64,000 bases of DNA from the NCBI RefSeq assembly GCF_000003855.2, contig NW_003101677.1, positions 2,546,573 through 2,610,572 of the forward strand, written 5' to 3'. The stretch is from Blastomyces gilchristii SLH14081 (Eukaryota > Ascomycota > Eurotiomycetes > Onygenales > Ajellomycetaceae). Made by a program: the position numbers and the translations under genes. Position 1 is the stretch's first letter; each line of letters begins with the position of its first letter. Shown here piece after piece: positions 36,612 to 48,541 of this stretch. The notes beneath the pieces are model-generated. The model worked only from the letters and a program-made list of their open reading frames with translations, was not told where the DNA came from and did no database searches.

Positions 36612-37628
36612 TTCAATTATAGATGTATGCAGTCAGAGACTATGACATCTACCTGAGAACTAAAAGTTCTCAGGGTTTTTCCTATATCTATAAAGTTAAC
36701 TATTATACATTCACCAATTTCAGATATGCAAAATCAGAAAATTCCAGCTTAGAATACAAAAACTGATCACAAATTGCAGTATTTTAACATCTTCTGATAC
36801 TTTGAAATCATTTGACAATATCATGACAAAAGAAAAGAGAACACAGTCTTAAAGATAGACACATTAAATAGATAGATAGAAAAGAATTGAAAGGAAAAGG
36901 TAAAGTAAAGAGAGACTGTAATAAAACAAATTATTAAAGATAGTATATAGCTGTTTTAACAGACTATATCTGATTGATTTCCTCCTCTTCATATTCAGAT
37001 ATTTCTGAATTTAGCCAATTTCTTGTAGCTGCTTGAGTTTCTGATAGAAAGTCTATTAAGTATTTAATTCCTGTCTCAGTTGAGAATAAGAATCTTACAT
37101 TTAATTGATTTAGATCATACTTCTCTTTCAATCTGACACTGAGACTATTGTATAATACACAGTGCATTACAATATACTCAGAATTCACATTTGCATTGCA
37201 GAATGAGCATTCTATTGAATCAAATCTATCATCAAATCTTTGCATATAAGATTTGAAATAGCCATGTTCTAGTTTTAGCTGTATTATAGATGACAATATT
37301 TTCTTTTTACATTTAATTGAACAAGATTTTCACTTGGGTTTTGGTTCAAATCTTGAATAATGTATACTCTTCTTTTGTTTCTGCCAGCTTTCATTTCACT
37401 TGTCTAAACAAGATTCTTTTATTTTTCTCTTTATAAAAGATCAGGACACAATTTTTTGAATAGATCTGCTTAATTCTGAACTCTTTTTTGCAGCTGAATC
37501 AGTCAATTCATTGCCATGAATATTCATATGAGCAGGAACTCAGTGCAGATGAATTATCAGCTTTGATGTCCTTCTCTTTTGAATTTTCAAAACAGAGTTT
37601 AAGATCAGTTCAAGATTCATTTGACCAT
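36572..37628 (-). mobile_element. Tad-like LINE, 5'-truncated copy B
   Basis: TSD TAAATGAAAA at 36562-36571 and 37629-37638. The minus strand holds the end of ORF2, a 3' UTR and a (AAT)n tail of about 13 units. It splits the copia RT. The open frame 36964-37296 (110 codons) is the ORF2 C-terminus with CSFCNANVNSEYIVMHC, the zinc-binding CCHC-type motif found after RNase H in this clade. Confidence 0.9.
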
Positions 37629-37638
37629 TAAATGAAAA

Positions 37639-38892
37639 GTTAAATTGATTGATTACATATCAGTATTCTTGAATGAAACTCTCTTATTAAATGAGATTGT
37701 CTATATATAACTGTCAACAGGTGTGAGACATGACAGAGACAATTTAGTAAGACTACTTCAACAGAGCTTATAGGAAATGAAATAAGTGACAAGAGTATCA
37801 TACTTTCTTACAATAGAATATCTTATCACATTAAGATTCAAGATATTACACTATGATAATGACTTCTTATATCACTCTATTTGAAAGATATATTTAACAC
37901 TATATGTTGATGACTGCTGAGTAATAGGCTCTCAAGGGCAGTAACTGAATTGAATATTAACAGAAATAGCTAAGTGATTTGAGACAAAGAGTGTTGATAA
38001 GAATAAGTCATATCTGAAAATGAAAGTTAACTGTCTGAAAAATAAGAATATAACAGTAACACAGAGCTGCTACATAGAGAAGATTCTTGAGAATTTTGAA
38101 CTAAATAAGATAAACTCAGTTAGTATATCAATAATCACTGAGATATGCATTGAATTCTCATCTGATGAGGGCAGTGATCTAGATGATGATTTTACAGCCA
38201 TATGATATTAACAAGGATTAGAATTCTTATAATATCTAGTGTCAAGCAGCAGATCAGATCTGGCATTCACAGTTAACTATCTTTCAAGATACAACTCACA
38301 GTCATATAAGAAATGTTGATCAGTGTTGAAACATATTCTATAATATGTCAAGAAGACTAAGAACTATGATATATTATATAGAAAAGAGAGAGACAACTTA
38401 AGTTCTGTTACATATTATAATTCAAATTGAGCAGGGGTGAATTCTCAATACAGATCAACTACAGACTATATCATATTCATAAATAAATCATCAAGATCGT
38501 GACAATCATAGAGATAAATATCTATTATCAAATTAATCATAGAGACTGAATATATTGTAGCTAGTGAAACAGCTTGTGAGATTATCTGACTGAGTGATAT
38601 ATTATATGATACTGAATTAGTGAATGAAAAAGTGAAGATCTGTTCAAGACTACAAGTTAATAATAAGAGTGTAATTGATCTAGTAGTAAAAGGAGAATCT
38701 CTAATACATTAATTATGTCATATTGAGATAAGATATGATATTCTTCAAGATCTGATTGAAAAAGAATATATCATCATGAAACACATTGATTCTACAGTCA
38801 ATATAGCTGATGACCTTATTAAGTCATTGACAAGATCAGTATTTGAGAAATTTGTTGAGAAGATCAGCTTGAAGAAGATCAAGAGAGACTAG
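37639..38892 (+). pseudogene. Copia reverse transcriptase and RNase H
   Basis: Continues the RT broken by LINE copy B. The active site is preserved as LYVDDC followed by TGA (former Trp) and VIGSQG near 37890-37930. Downstream are the copia RNase H blocks (SSSRSDLAFTVNYLSRYNSQ, ADDLIKSLTRSVFEKFV). An open stretch of 61 codons lies at 38020-38205. Several in-frame stops. Confidence 0.8.
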
Positions 38893-39091
38893 AATAATGA
38901 TAATACATTGTATTATTAAATACTTTGTGTATATGTTGATTTTTACAGTTATCACTGTACAGATACTTTTTCTAATAGAGAAATCAAAGTTTGATTGATA
39001 CAATTAATTATTATTATGTTTTTGAAAGAATTGAGATGAGATAAGCAAAATAGTAATAGTATAATTAGTGAGATATTATAGTAAGAAAGAG

Positions 39092-39192
39092 TGTTAATGA
39101 TTACTACATCTACTCTAATCACGTGCCACTCAACTTATATATAGGTTCATCTTAGATAGATTATATATAGATAACAATGTTATTCTTCAACA
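39092..39192 (+). repeat. Copia right LTR (101 bp)
   Basis: Preceded by a purine-rich tract AAGAAAGAG that can serve as the polypurine primer. Pairs with 23059-23159. Confidence 0.8.
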
Positions 39193-39314
39193 ATTCTCTT
39201 ACATAAGCTCTGTGACTCTGTAGATTTCTAGTGTTGAGTATTACAGCTGTTGCCGCTATTGACCGTGGCAATCTCTCTAGATCACGTGACCAACCACTAT
39301 ATTAACTGTGATTC

Positions 39315-40092
39315 TTATCTCAGTAAGCTCAAATGCTTCTTCAGATATTTATTACTGTTTTAACACTAAATTATAATTATATTATAAGCTAACCTCAAAT
39401 AAGTAATAAGCTAACTTAAATAGTAAGATCAGATTATATAAGTAATGATATCTTATAAAGCATCTAAGAAGAAACAGTTTCTGATTATTAATAATACAGA
39501 AATAATTTACTCAGTACTCTGAGTATAAAGAGAATTTCAACTCAACTTTAAAGATTTATTATTTCTGTATTATCTTGAAATCTTAGAATAATAATATTCT
39601 CATAATGTATCTGATTTTTATATTCATATTTCAAGTTCTTAGAATAGAAGTATTATCTTAAAGTTAACTAGTGTGTTTTTAAACACTGAAATTTTAATTC
39701 AATTTCTCATATAAAAAAAAGCTCTTAGAAATTCTGAGATTAAAAAATATAATCATTTTCAAGAGTATATATTTTTCTTAAATATAGATTTTTTTAAAAT
39801 ATTAAAGAAATATTTCTATTCTTCTTCTCTTTAAATATAAGCTAAGATGATTTTCAAAGCTCAAAGATATATAAATATATAGTAATAGAAAGTCAAAGTT
39901 GAAGAATCTGAAAAATTCTTGTAAATCTCAGAAATTTTCATTGAAGATGAAACTGTTTCTTCTCAGACTCTCTGATAAGAATTGCTCTGAGTACATGACT
40001 TATATCAAAAGTAAGTTAGTGTCATGCTGAATTAGTTAATAATGCTGCAATCTGCTCAAACTGAGTCAGAGAGTCTGAGCCCGCTGAGATAA
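39315..40092. mobile_element. Non-autonomous long-TIR element (778 bp)
   Basis: Both ends match the TIRs of the 10.5-kb element: left 39315-39482, right 39947-40092. The flanks TGTGATTC (39307-39314) and TATAATTC (40093-40100) agree at six of eight bases, the two differences being G/A. The 460-base centre has no coding frame. It is most simply an internally deleted relative moved by the same transposase. Confidence 0.72.
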
Positions 40093-40100
40093 TATAATTC

Positions 40101-41203
40101 AAAGATTGCTTAAGTCAGTGTATAATTACAGGCGTACTCCGGCTTCTTATATACGTTATACTAATTAATTAGTGGCTGCTAGAGCTCTTTATATTCGTAA
40201 GCATGTTCAGAAGTAGCTGTATTATTATTCAGCAGTTATATATTCTTCTGAATAATATTCATTCTTATCAGATTCAGTTATATTTATGTGATTATAACAT
40301 AAGTTCTAGCTTCATGCGGATTAGCATACTGCTAGTGTTTGTGATTATACAGTCTATCTCTGATTTAGCTAGTATTCTGCTTATACTCTTATAAAGAAGC
40401 TTTCACTATATGATATTATTTATTTACTAACTTTTTTCATTCTCTAATTATATTCTTCATTATTATTATTATTAAATATTATTATCTGATACAAGATTTC
40501 TATTATCTCTTCTATTTAACATCTTCTATCTAATTATCTATTATATTGTATATATTTCTGGCAATGATCTCTTATTTTCATAATAAGTATTATTATAGTA
40601 CTTATATCAGACAGTTTATGAGTAGTAAGTATAATATGTTATAAAATATAATTAGAACTTGTTTTTCTTCTAATAATTATTAAAATATATTATTATAAAT
40701 AACACATCTTCTTTATTTTCTTATACACTCTTAATCTGTTTCTTTTTAATGAGTATCTAATTGTATTTTCTAATATAATTTTATATAGATATAGATACTA
40801 ATATGTTTATTTTTATTTATATAGAATCTTTATGTATTGACAGATCTACATTCACTGATAATAATAAACTCAATATTAAATTGTTAATTAAGAACTTAAA
40901 GAACATGATAATAAAGAAATTATCTGTATTATATATAACTAAGTCTCTTATATTTCTTTATATCTCTTCTATTTCTTTCTCTGTTACTTTCTCTCAATCT
41001 TGTATACTTATCTCTGTATCTGATTCTCTTACTTTTACTACTTCAGCTCTTACTACTTCAGCTCTTACTACTTCAGCTCTTACTACTTTTACTTCTACTA
41101 CTTCTGTTCTCTCTGTCTCTGCTACTTCTGCTGTTATTATCAGCTTTTCCCATTTTAAGAAATTATTGTATAGACTTGATAAATTATATTTATCAGTATA
41201 TAC
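40101..41203. other. Unassigned AT-rich repeat DNA
   Basis: No element recognised. A 141-codon + frame at 40803-41228 has an internal TTSAL-type repeat (four near-identical 15-base units around 41036-41090) in a Ser/Thr-rich stretch. It could be the remnant of a gene or element whose other parts lie at 46172-46325 and 47225-48532. Confidence 0.4.
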
Positions 41204-41429
41204 ACTTCTGCTTTATCTCATTGACTGAATAATCAATACAGTCATCTGACAGTGCCTTGATATGAGAAATCAAGATATATGAGTTCAAAACCCGTAGAAG
41301 ATACTTTAAGTTCAGAACTCAAGTATCTCAGATTTTTAATATTATTATGATTATTATTATTATTATTATTCTTTCATTATACTTATATGCAAGCGGAGCT
41401 TATGATGAGTTCTGTTTATTAATTCAAAT

Positions 41430-44400
41430 AAGACATCAGAATCAGGTCATGAGATTATTCAATTTGATATTGAACTGAGTGAGGAACAAATGAGTGAAAA
41501 CCCTCTTCTCTCTAATCAGTTTAACTTTGAAAAAGCTGACTGAAAGGCAGTTGAAGAAAGCATAAAACTGTTAAAATCTGAAAGACAGAGTGAGCTATAT
41601 TGAAATCCTGATCAAGATATCTCAAATGAAATGCTTGAGAATAGAGTGAAGCTCATTACATCTATTATTCTAGCAAGTGTTAAAGACAATATTTCAAAGA
41701 GAAAGTCTTCTGAGTATTCAAAACCTTGATGAAATGAGAATATCACATCTAAAAGGGAACAATTAGCTACTGCTAGAAGAGATTGAAAGAATGATTTAAT
41801 TTCTGATAAAGAGTTCAAAGCTGTCAGAAATGAATATTTTTCAGATATTAAAAGAGCTAAAACAGACTGCTGAAATAAATTTCTTGAAGAAGCATAAGAA
41901 AAGGAAGTTTTTAAAGCTTTTAACTATACTAAAACAAGAAGTGTAGCAAAACTTTCAACCTTAGAATATGAGTTTCAGAATGAATCATATACAGCAAACT
42001 CTTTTGAGAAAAAATGTCAAGCTTTTATAAGAACTCTCTTTCAAAACTCATCAGATTCAGATTCAGAGGAAGAGAATATGTCACTTCTCAACTATATTGA
42101 TGAAAATGACTGGGAATGACCTGATCTTACTCAAGATGAATTAGAGTCAGCTATCTTCTCAAGTTCAGTTAAAACTGCTGCAGGGCCTGATTCAATTAAT
42201 CACTTGATTATTCAAAATATATACTCCTACTTAAAGAATGAATATTTTGAGCTCTTTTCAATCTCTTGAAAAATGAATATCATTCTGAATGCTGGAGAGA
42301 AGCCACTGAAGTGATTATTATAAAATCTAATAGAAAAACTTCAATTCTCAAGTCATATAGAGTAATATCTCTATTGAACTGTCTAGAAACGGTTTTAGAA
42401 AAGATAATAGCTACTTAACTATCTTTTATAAGCTCTATCAGTAATTCTCTGTTATTCAGTGAACAAATGAAAGATAGAAAACAGTGTTCTGCAATTGACA
42501 CTGTTCTCTCAGTTATTCATGATATTCAAATAGCAAAGCATGAAGATCTGGTCTCAACTGCAGTTTTTATTGATATAAAAGAAGCATTTGATCATGTTTC
42601 AAAGTCAAAGTTAATTCAGATTTTGAAGATGTTAAAACTGTCATTTTCTCTAATAAAATAAGTTCACTGTTGTATATCTAAAAGAATTATACAACTTTTC
42701 TTTGATGAAATGAAATAAGACAAGACTGAGATAAAAATAGAAGTACTGTAAGAATCTTAAATCTCACTCATTTTATTTGCAATATACACTGCATATCTAT
42801 TCAAAAATAGAAATATGAGAATAGTGTGATCTCTGAGTTATGTGAATGATATTGATCTAGTCTACAGCTCAAAAACTATCAAAGAGAATTTGAAAGTGAT
42901 TGAAGAAGCTGTACAGAAAATCTTTGTTAGAGCAGATATCAATCAAATTCAATTTAATATGAATAAAACTGAGTTAATTCATTTCTTTTCTAGATTCAAT
43001 GAGAAAGAACTATCTCTAACTCTTTTAAATAGAGAGATTAAACTCAGTGTAAATATCAAATGATTAGAAGTATGATTAAACTTCAAGTTGAATTTTAAAT
43101 ATCACATTCAATAAAGAACTGTCAAGGCAGAAAGACTATTGAACAATATAATCAGACTATTAAATACAGAGACAGGTCTATTCTTCCAGGGTATGAGACA
43201 GTTATATATAGCCTGTATTACATCAGTAGCTGATTATGAAGTTCAAGTTTGATGAAATAATCAAGGAAATTTCACTGAACTCTTTCAAAGTCTGTAAAAC
43301 AGAGTCTTGAGAAGAATTCTGAGAGTATTCAAATCATCTTCTATTAAAGTAATGAAAATTGAAGCTTCAATTCCTTCTTCTGCTATTAGATTTAAAAAGG
43401 CCTGTATGAACTATGCTCTGAGAGTTATAAAAATGAGCTCAAATCATATAATCAGAGAAAGAGTCTCTTCTTCATTTTCATCAATTAACTCTGAAAATGA
43501 ACTGAATTGGAATAGATTTCTTGATTGAAATGAAAATAATTCTTCAAAGAAAATGCCTTCTCAACTGTACAGACTATGCTCTCTGATTAAAAATTAATTT
43601 TCTTCTTTAAATATTGAAAAAGTTGATCATGAGAAGTTATCTCTCTGAAGAGAAAAGCTTGAATCTCTTATAGACTTGCAAATAAGTGAACTATCTAAAG
43701 AGAAAGAATATAAACAGCATTTGAAGAGAATTTCTACCATCAATATAAAAGACTCTATTCTGATTTATTCAGATGGCTCAAAAAATGAGAATTTGAATAG
43801 ATTAGACACAGACATTGCTTATACTGAAGATAATATCAATTTTATCTCAGATTTTTGAAATTTAGACTGTGAATCTGAAGTCTTTGATACTGAACTATTT
43901 ACAATAGTGAAAGCTTTCAAACTCATTGAAATAAAATCTCATAAAAGAGGAAATAGTTTGAAAGAGACATGAATATTCTCTGATAGTCAAGCTGCTTTAA
44001 AAAGACTTAGAAATAGTCAGATTTATAATAATTAAATGAATCTTGAACTGATCTTAAACTCTGTTTTGAAAATTCAAAGAAGAAGAATATCAAAGCTGAT
44101 AATTCATCTGCACTGAGTTTCTGCTCACATGAATATTCATGACAATGAATTGGCTGATTCAGCTGTAAAAAAGAGTGCAGAATTAAGCAGATCTATTCAA
44201 AAAATTATGTTCTAGTCTTTTATAAAGAGAAAAATAAAAGAATCTTGTTTAGACAAGTGAAATGAAAGCTGACAGAAACAAAAGAAGAGTATACATTATT
44301 CAAGATTTGAAATAAAACTCAAGTGAAAATCTTGTTTAATTAAATGTAAAAAGAAAATTTTCTTATCTATAATACAGCTGAAACTAGAACATGGCTATTT

Positions 44401-44640
44401 CAAATCTTATATACAAAGATTTGATGATAGATTTAACTCAATAGAATGCTCATTCTGCAATGCAAATGAGAATTCTGAGTATATTGTAATACACTGTGCA
44501 TTATACAATAGTCTCAGAGCCAGATTAAAAGAGAAGTATGATCTAAATTAATTAAATATGAGAATCTTATTCTTAACTGAGACAGGAATTAAATACTTAA
44601 TAGACTTTCTATCAGAAACTCAAGCAGGTATAAGTAGACT
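41430..44640 (+). pseudogene. LINE ORF2: reverse transcriptase, RNase H, zinc motif
   Basis: Readable in order: KPWWNENITSKRE region (~41720), RT entry AAGPDSINHLIIQ (~42180), the open block 42467-42661 with VFIDIKEAFDHVS, the active site YVNDIDLVYSS at ~42838 (YVDD changed to YVND), a frame with MRRILRVFKSSS at 43307-43528, RNase H IYSDGSK (~43760) and FSDSQAALKRL (~43980), HMNIHDNELADSA (~44130), and the terminal CSFCNANENSEYIVIHC (~44450). This is the domain order of the Tad1 clade (fungal non-LTR elements with an RNase H). Stops are largely TGA at former Trp codons. Confidence 0.88.
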
Positions 44641-45140
44641 GACCGTGTGACCGTGTCTGGGACCAGGACCAGATTTTTTGATAGTCTCATCACCAATTCG
44701 ACTGATCCCATTACACGGTTTTAACATTAGATAGTAGTCTCATACTGTCTCAGTGAGACTTACTGTCTACTCTTGTCACATTTTTCAAATGAGATCATGA
44801 TTTCCACTTCTCAATTTAAATTATTTTTATTGCCTTAAATGACTTTCAATCTCATTTGAGTGTTACTAAAAAGCATTACTTTTTAAAAAATTAAAAATAG
44901 TCTAAAAAAAACCTTAAAATGTCTAAAAATAGTAACTTTATGTCAAGAATGAGACTAAATGAAATCAAATGAAATCACTTTCTTATTTTTTTCAAGTCAT
45001 GGTTTCATTTTAAGATCTGATATATAGTCACTTTACATGTTTTTTTAATAGCCAGTCCCAGCGGGATTCACGCCAAGAAATGTATGAGACCAGACCAAAT
45101 GGGACCAAATGTGAAATTCATGGTCCCGGCGGCCAGTCTA
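44635..45140 (+). mobile_element. hAT-type MITE, copy 2 (506 bp)
   Basis: TSD GGTATAAG (44627-44634) and GCTATAAG (45141-45148). The undisturbed LINE copy at ~37040 shows the empty site as GCTACAAG on its coding strand, confirming duplication on insertion. The innermost layer of the nest, and among the least mutated MITE copies (ends CCCGGCGGCCAGTCTA). Confidence 0.93.
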
Positions 45141-46171
45141 GCTATAAGACAATAGCTAAATTCAGAAATATCTGATTATGAAGAGAAGGAAATCAATCAG
45201 ATATAGTCTGTTAAAACAGCTATATACTATCTTTTAATAATTTGTTTTATTACAGTCTCTCTTTACTTTATCTTTTCCTTTTAATTCCTTTCTATCTATC
45301 TATTTAATATGTCTATCTTTAAGACTGTGTTCTCTTTTCCTTTGTCATGATATTGTCAAACGATTTCAAAGTATCAGAAGATGTTAAAACACTGTAATTT
45401 GTAAACAGTTTTTGTATTCTGAGCTGGAATTTTCTGATTTTGCATATCTGAAATTGATAAATGTATAATAGTTCACTTTACAGATATAGGAAAAACTCTG
45501 TGAACTAAAAGTTCTCAGGTAGATGTCATAGTCTCTGACTGCATACATCTATAATTAAAGAATAATAATAATAATCATGATGAGTTCTTGTGTGATGTTA
45601 AATACAGGCCAAGTGTTGGTTATATAGGAGGAAATACAGGTGTTGAGACCACGCCAAGATAACAAGAACATAGGAAATACAAAGGAGTCACAATTAGATA
45701 CATGCGATAATAACTTTCCAGCCCAGGAACATAGAGCGATTTATTGAAGCGATTTGTACACCTCTGTATTTATTAGAAACCTGAGGTGCTTGGGTTCCGG
45801 ATTTAATGTATCCCCTGCGGGTTTCAAACTCACACACCTTGGTTTCCCACACCAAGGCGCTACCGGGTGGCCGCATTAACCATTCGGCCACCGGGGCTCA
45901 GATTTTTAATAAATACAGAGATGTATAAATCACTTCAATAAAATCACTTTATATTTCGGAGAAAAGAAGTTATTATTATATGTATTTAATTATTACTTCT
46001 TTATATTTTCTATATTCTTATTATCTTAATATAGTCTTAACATCTGTATTTTCTTCTGTATAATTAATACTTAATCTGTATTTAACATTATACAAGAACT
46101 CATTATAAGCTCTGATTGTATATAAGTATAATAAAAGAATAATAATAATAATAATAATATACTTCTACTCT

Positions 46172-46325
46172 TTTTACCAATCTCTAGAATAATTTATTAT
46201 ACAAAGACTGTGTATAATATAACTATTAGAAGCTCACTCACAGACACTAATTATTACATTTATTTTAAATATTTATAATAAGATAATTATGTATTCATAT
46301 CAGAGAATTATCTCTCTTCTTAACA
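46172..46325. other. Short unassigned stretch between two SINEs
   Basis: AT-rich, no feature except the target duplication of the SINE at 46326 at its right edge. Belongs to the same unidentified host as 40101-41203. Confidence 0.4.
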
Positions 46326-47210
46326 TTATTATTTATTATTATTCTTTTATTATACTTATATGCAAGCGGAGCTTATAATGAGTCCTTGTATGATGTTAAA
46401 TACAGATTAAGTATTGATTATACAGAGGGAAATAAAGGTGTTGAGATCATGTCAAGATAACAAGAACATAGGAAAATACAAAGAAGTGACAATTAAATAC
46501 ATGTGATAATAACTAGACTGACTGTGTGACCGTGTCTGAGACCAGAACCAGATTTTTTAATAGTCTCATTATCAATTCAACCGATCCCATTACATAGTTT
46601 TAACATTAGATAGTAGTTTCATACTGTCTCAATAAGACTTACTGTCTACTCTTATCACATTTTTTAAATGAGATCATGATTTTCACTTCTCAATTTAAGT
46701 TATTTTTATTGCTTTAAATGACTTTAAATCTCATTTGAGTGTTATCAAAAAGTGTTACTTTTTAAAAAATTAAAAATAGTTTAAAAAAAACCTTAAAATG
46801 TCTAAAAATAGTTACTTTATGCCAAGAATGAAACTAAATGAAATCAAATGAGATCACTTTCTCATTTTTTTCAAGTCATGGTTTCATTTTAAGATCTTAT
46901 ATATAATCACTTTGCATGTTTTTTTAATGACTAGTCCCAGCGGGTTTCACGCCAAGAAATGTATGAGACCAGATCAAATGAGATCAAACATGAAATTTAT
47001 GATCCCAGCGGCCAGTCTAATAATAACTTCTCAGCTCAGAAATATAGAGTGATTCATTGAAGTGATTTGTACACCTCTGTATTTATTAGAAACCTGAGAT
47101 GCTTGAGTTCCAGATTTAATGTATTTCCTGCGGGTTTCGAACTCACGCGCCTTGGTTTCTCATGCCAAGGTGCTACTGAGTGACCGTATTAATCATTCGG
47201 CCACCGGGGC
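46326..47210 (-). mobile_element. SINE copy 4, split by a MITE
   Basis: TSD CTCTCTTCTTAACA (14 bp, perfect) at 46312-46325 and 47211-47224. Tail and part of the body are at 46326-46513, the rest with the tRNA-like head at 47028-47210. The head reads GCCCCGGTGGCCGAATGATT on the minus strand. Confidence 0.92.
46514..47019 (+). mobile_element. hAT-type MITE, copy 3 (506 bp)
   Basis: Perfect TSD ATAATAAC at 46506-46513 and 47020-47027, inserted in SINE copy 4; the intact SINE copies show the empty site. Ends TAGACTG...CAGTCTA. Confidence 0.94.
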
Positions 47211-47224
47211 CTCTCTTCTTAACA

Positions 47225-48532
47225 GTGTTAAGAGTGTAAGTCTTTTCTTTTTCATCTTCTCTTCTAATTGTAATTTTTCTAGGAAAAAGTATTATAAGTT
47301 TTATTATGCATGAAGTTGCGATATCTACAGATATTAAGACACTTTTTACAGCTGTAAATTTTAATATTATAGATATATTCACTCTGATAAATTTCTTTGA
47401 AATAATAGACCTGTATTAGCCTATTATCTGACATCTGTTATCTGACTTTGTAATGCAGATAAAAGATATCTGTGTTTTCAGAAATGAGAATACAGATGTT
47501 ATACTTTTTTACATCTGTAGATATAAGACTTATATATTTTATCTGAAATATTATTATAAGAATGAGCTGTTTATATACTGTATTTTAGTTTCTGTATTCT
47601 CTTATATCTCTCTCTCTCTTTTTAAAAAGCTTTATACACGTTGTAATTACATGTATCACTCTAAGATTAGCAGATATTTATTCAGTAACTGTTCTCATCT
47701 CTGATTTTACAGTTTCATATACTAATAATCATTCTTGGTTGCTTCAGTAGCAGAGATTATATTAATTTTTAAAGATAATAATACTGCTGAGACTATCTTC
47801 TTCTACTCTTAAGCTTCTCTTATTGTTTTCTCTTTCTTCTCTGCAGAGAAGATTGTATACATATTAAATTATAAGTGTTCAGCTCTGAGTAACTTCTGCT
47901 GTTATTTATTCAGTCTATCTGTACTCTCTTCTTCTTCTGCTTCTCTTATCTCTGTCTTCTCTGCTCTGACTTCTGATTCTGTAAGTTTCACACTCTTCTT
48001 CAATTTTTCTACACACACATATATGCATTTCTGTATTGATATTTCAGTCAATCTTATAATAAACAATATTAATGTTGTACCTAGAGCAGTAGAGAAATCA
48101 GAGATATACACAGTATTATTATAAGAGTAGCTTACAGCTCTCAAATCTCTTACAGATCTTGAGTTTTGAAATTTTCTTTGTTTTTGATATTTTTCAGAGG
48201 ATGTGATCTTGAAAATAGATTAAATATGTGTTGTATGAAAATGAATAAAATATGTATAATAATATTTGTCTTTTTGCAGCTGATTCTTACAGTTGATAAT
48301 CAATTCATTATCTCTTTTCTTTTCTTATACTTTTTCTTTGTCTGCTAGTTACTACTCTTATACAATCTCTATATAATACAGTGTTCAGTGACTAGGTTCA
48401 GCAGATTTCACTCTTATAACTCTGTCTTATGCATTATACTGTCTCTTTTCACTTACTCAGATTACTATAGTAAACAGCTTATTAAAACTAATCTTATCTA
48501 ATCTCTGAGCAATCTCAGAAATTGAGATGAAT
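47225..48532. other. Unassigned AT-rich repeat DNA
   Basis: No element recognised. Several short frames exist on both strands (for example 47453-47704 + and 47902-48144 -, the latter Lys/Glu-rich and coiled-coil-like) but none shows a domain. It continues the host broken by the SINEs to the left and by the LINE at 48542. Confidence 0.4.
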
Positions 48533-48541
48533 CAATCTCAT

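Larger units (their letters stand above)
23059..39192 (+). mobile_element. Ty1/copia LTR retrotransposon, interrupted by later insertions
   Basis: Two 101-bp direct repeats, 23059-23159 and 39092-39192, both begin TGTT and end TTCTTCAACA; they differ at six positions, five of them transitions. Between them, in order on the + strand, are a gag-like frame (from about 23250), a degenerate zinc knuckle (~34350), an aspartic protease/gag-pre-integrase region (34560-35335), integrase remains (to ~35790), reverse transcriptase with an intact YVDD (~37890) and RNase H (to ~38890). This order (integrase before RT) is diagnostic of Ty1/copia. It carries insertions at 23720-33176, 33255-33759 and 36572-37628. 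The flanks (AAGAA left, ATTCT right) do not match, so either the ends have rearranged or the LTR limits are slightly off. Confidence 0.8.
41414..45576 (+). mobile_element. Tad-like LINE copy C, most complete copy
   Basis: TSD ATGATGAGTTCT at 41402-41413 and 45577-45588. Without the inner MITE it is about 3.65 kb: 5'-truncated upstream of the RT, then ORF2 with RT, RNase H and C-terminal zinc motif, 3' UTR and (AAT)n tail. Inserted in SINE copy 2. Confidence 0.9.
41342..45897 (-). mobile_element. SINE copy 2, inserted in SINE copy 0 and split by a LINE
   Basis: The tail lies at 41342-41413 and the body plus head at 45589-45897. TSD TCAGATTTTTAATA flanks both sides (41328-41341 and 45898-45911). 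The two halves join at ATGATGAGTTCT, the target duplication of the LINE between them. Confidence 0.87.
41215..46160 (+). mobile_element. SINE copy 0, outermost shell of a four-level nest
   Basis: The head at 41215 (ATCTCATTGACTGAAT) is the SINE head GCCCCGGTGGCCGAAT with nearly every difference C-to-T or G-to-A. It runs to 41341, is interrupted by SINE copy 2, resumes at about 45912 and ends with an (AAT)n tail by 46160. TSD ACTTCTGCTTT (41204-41214) and ACTTCTACTCT (46161-46171), two transitions. It is the oldest SINE in the window by mutation load. Confidence 0.82.
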
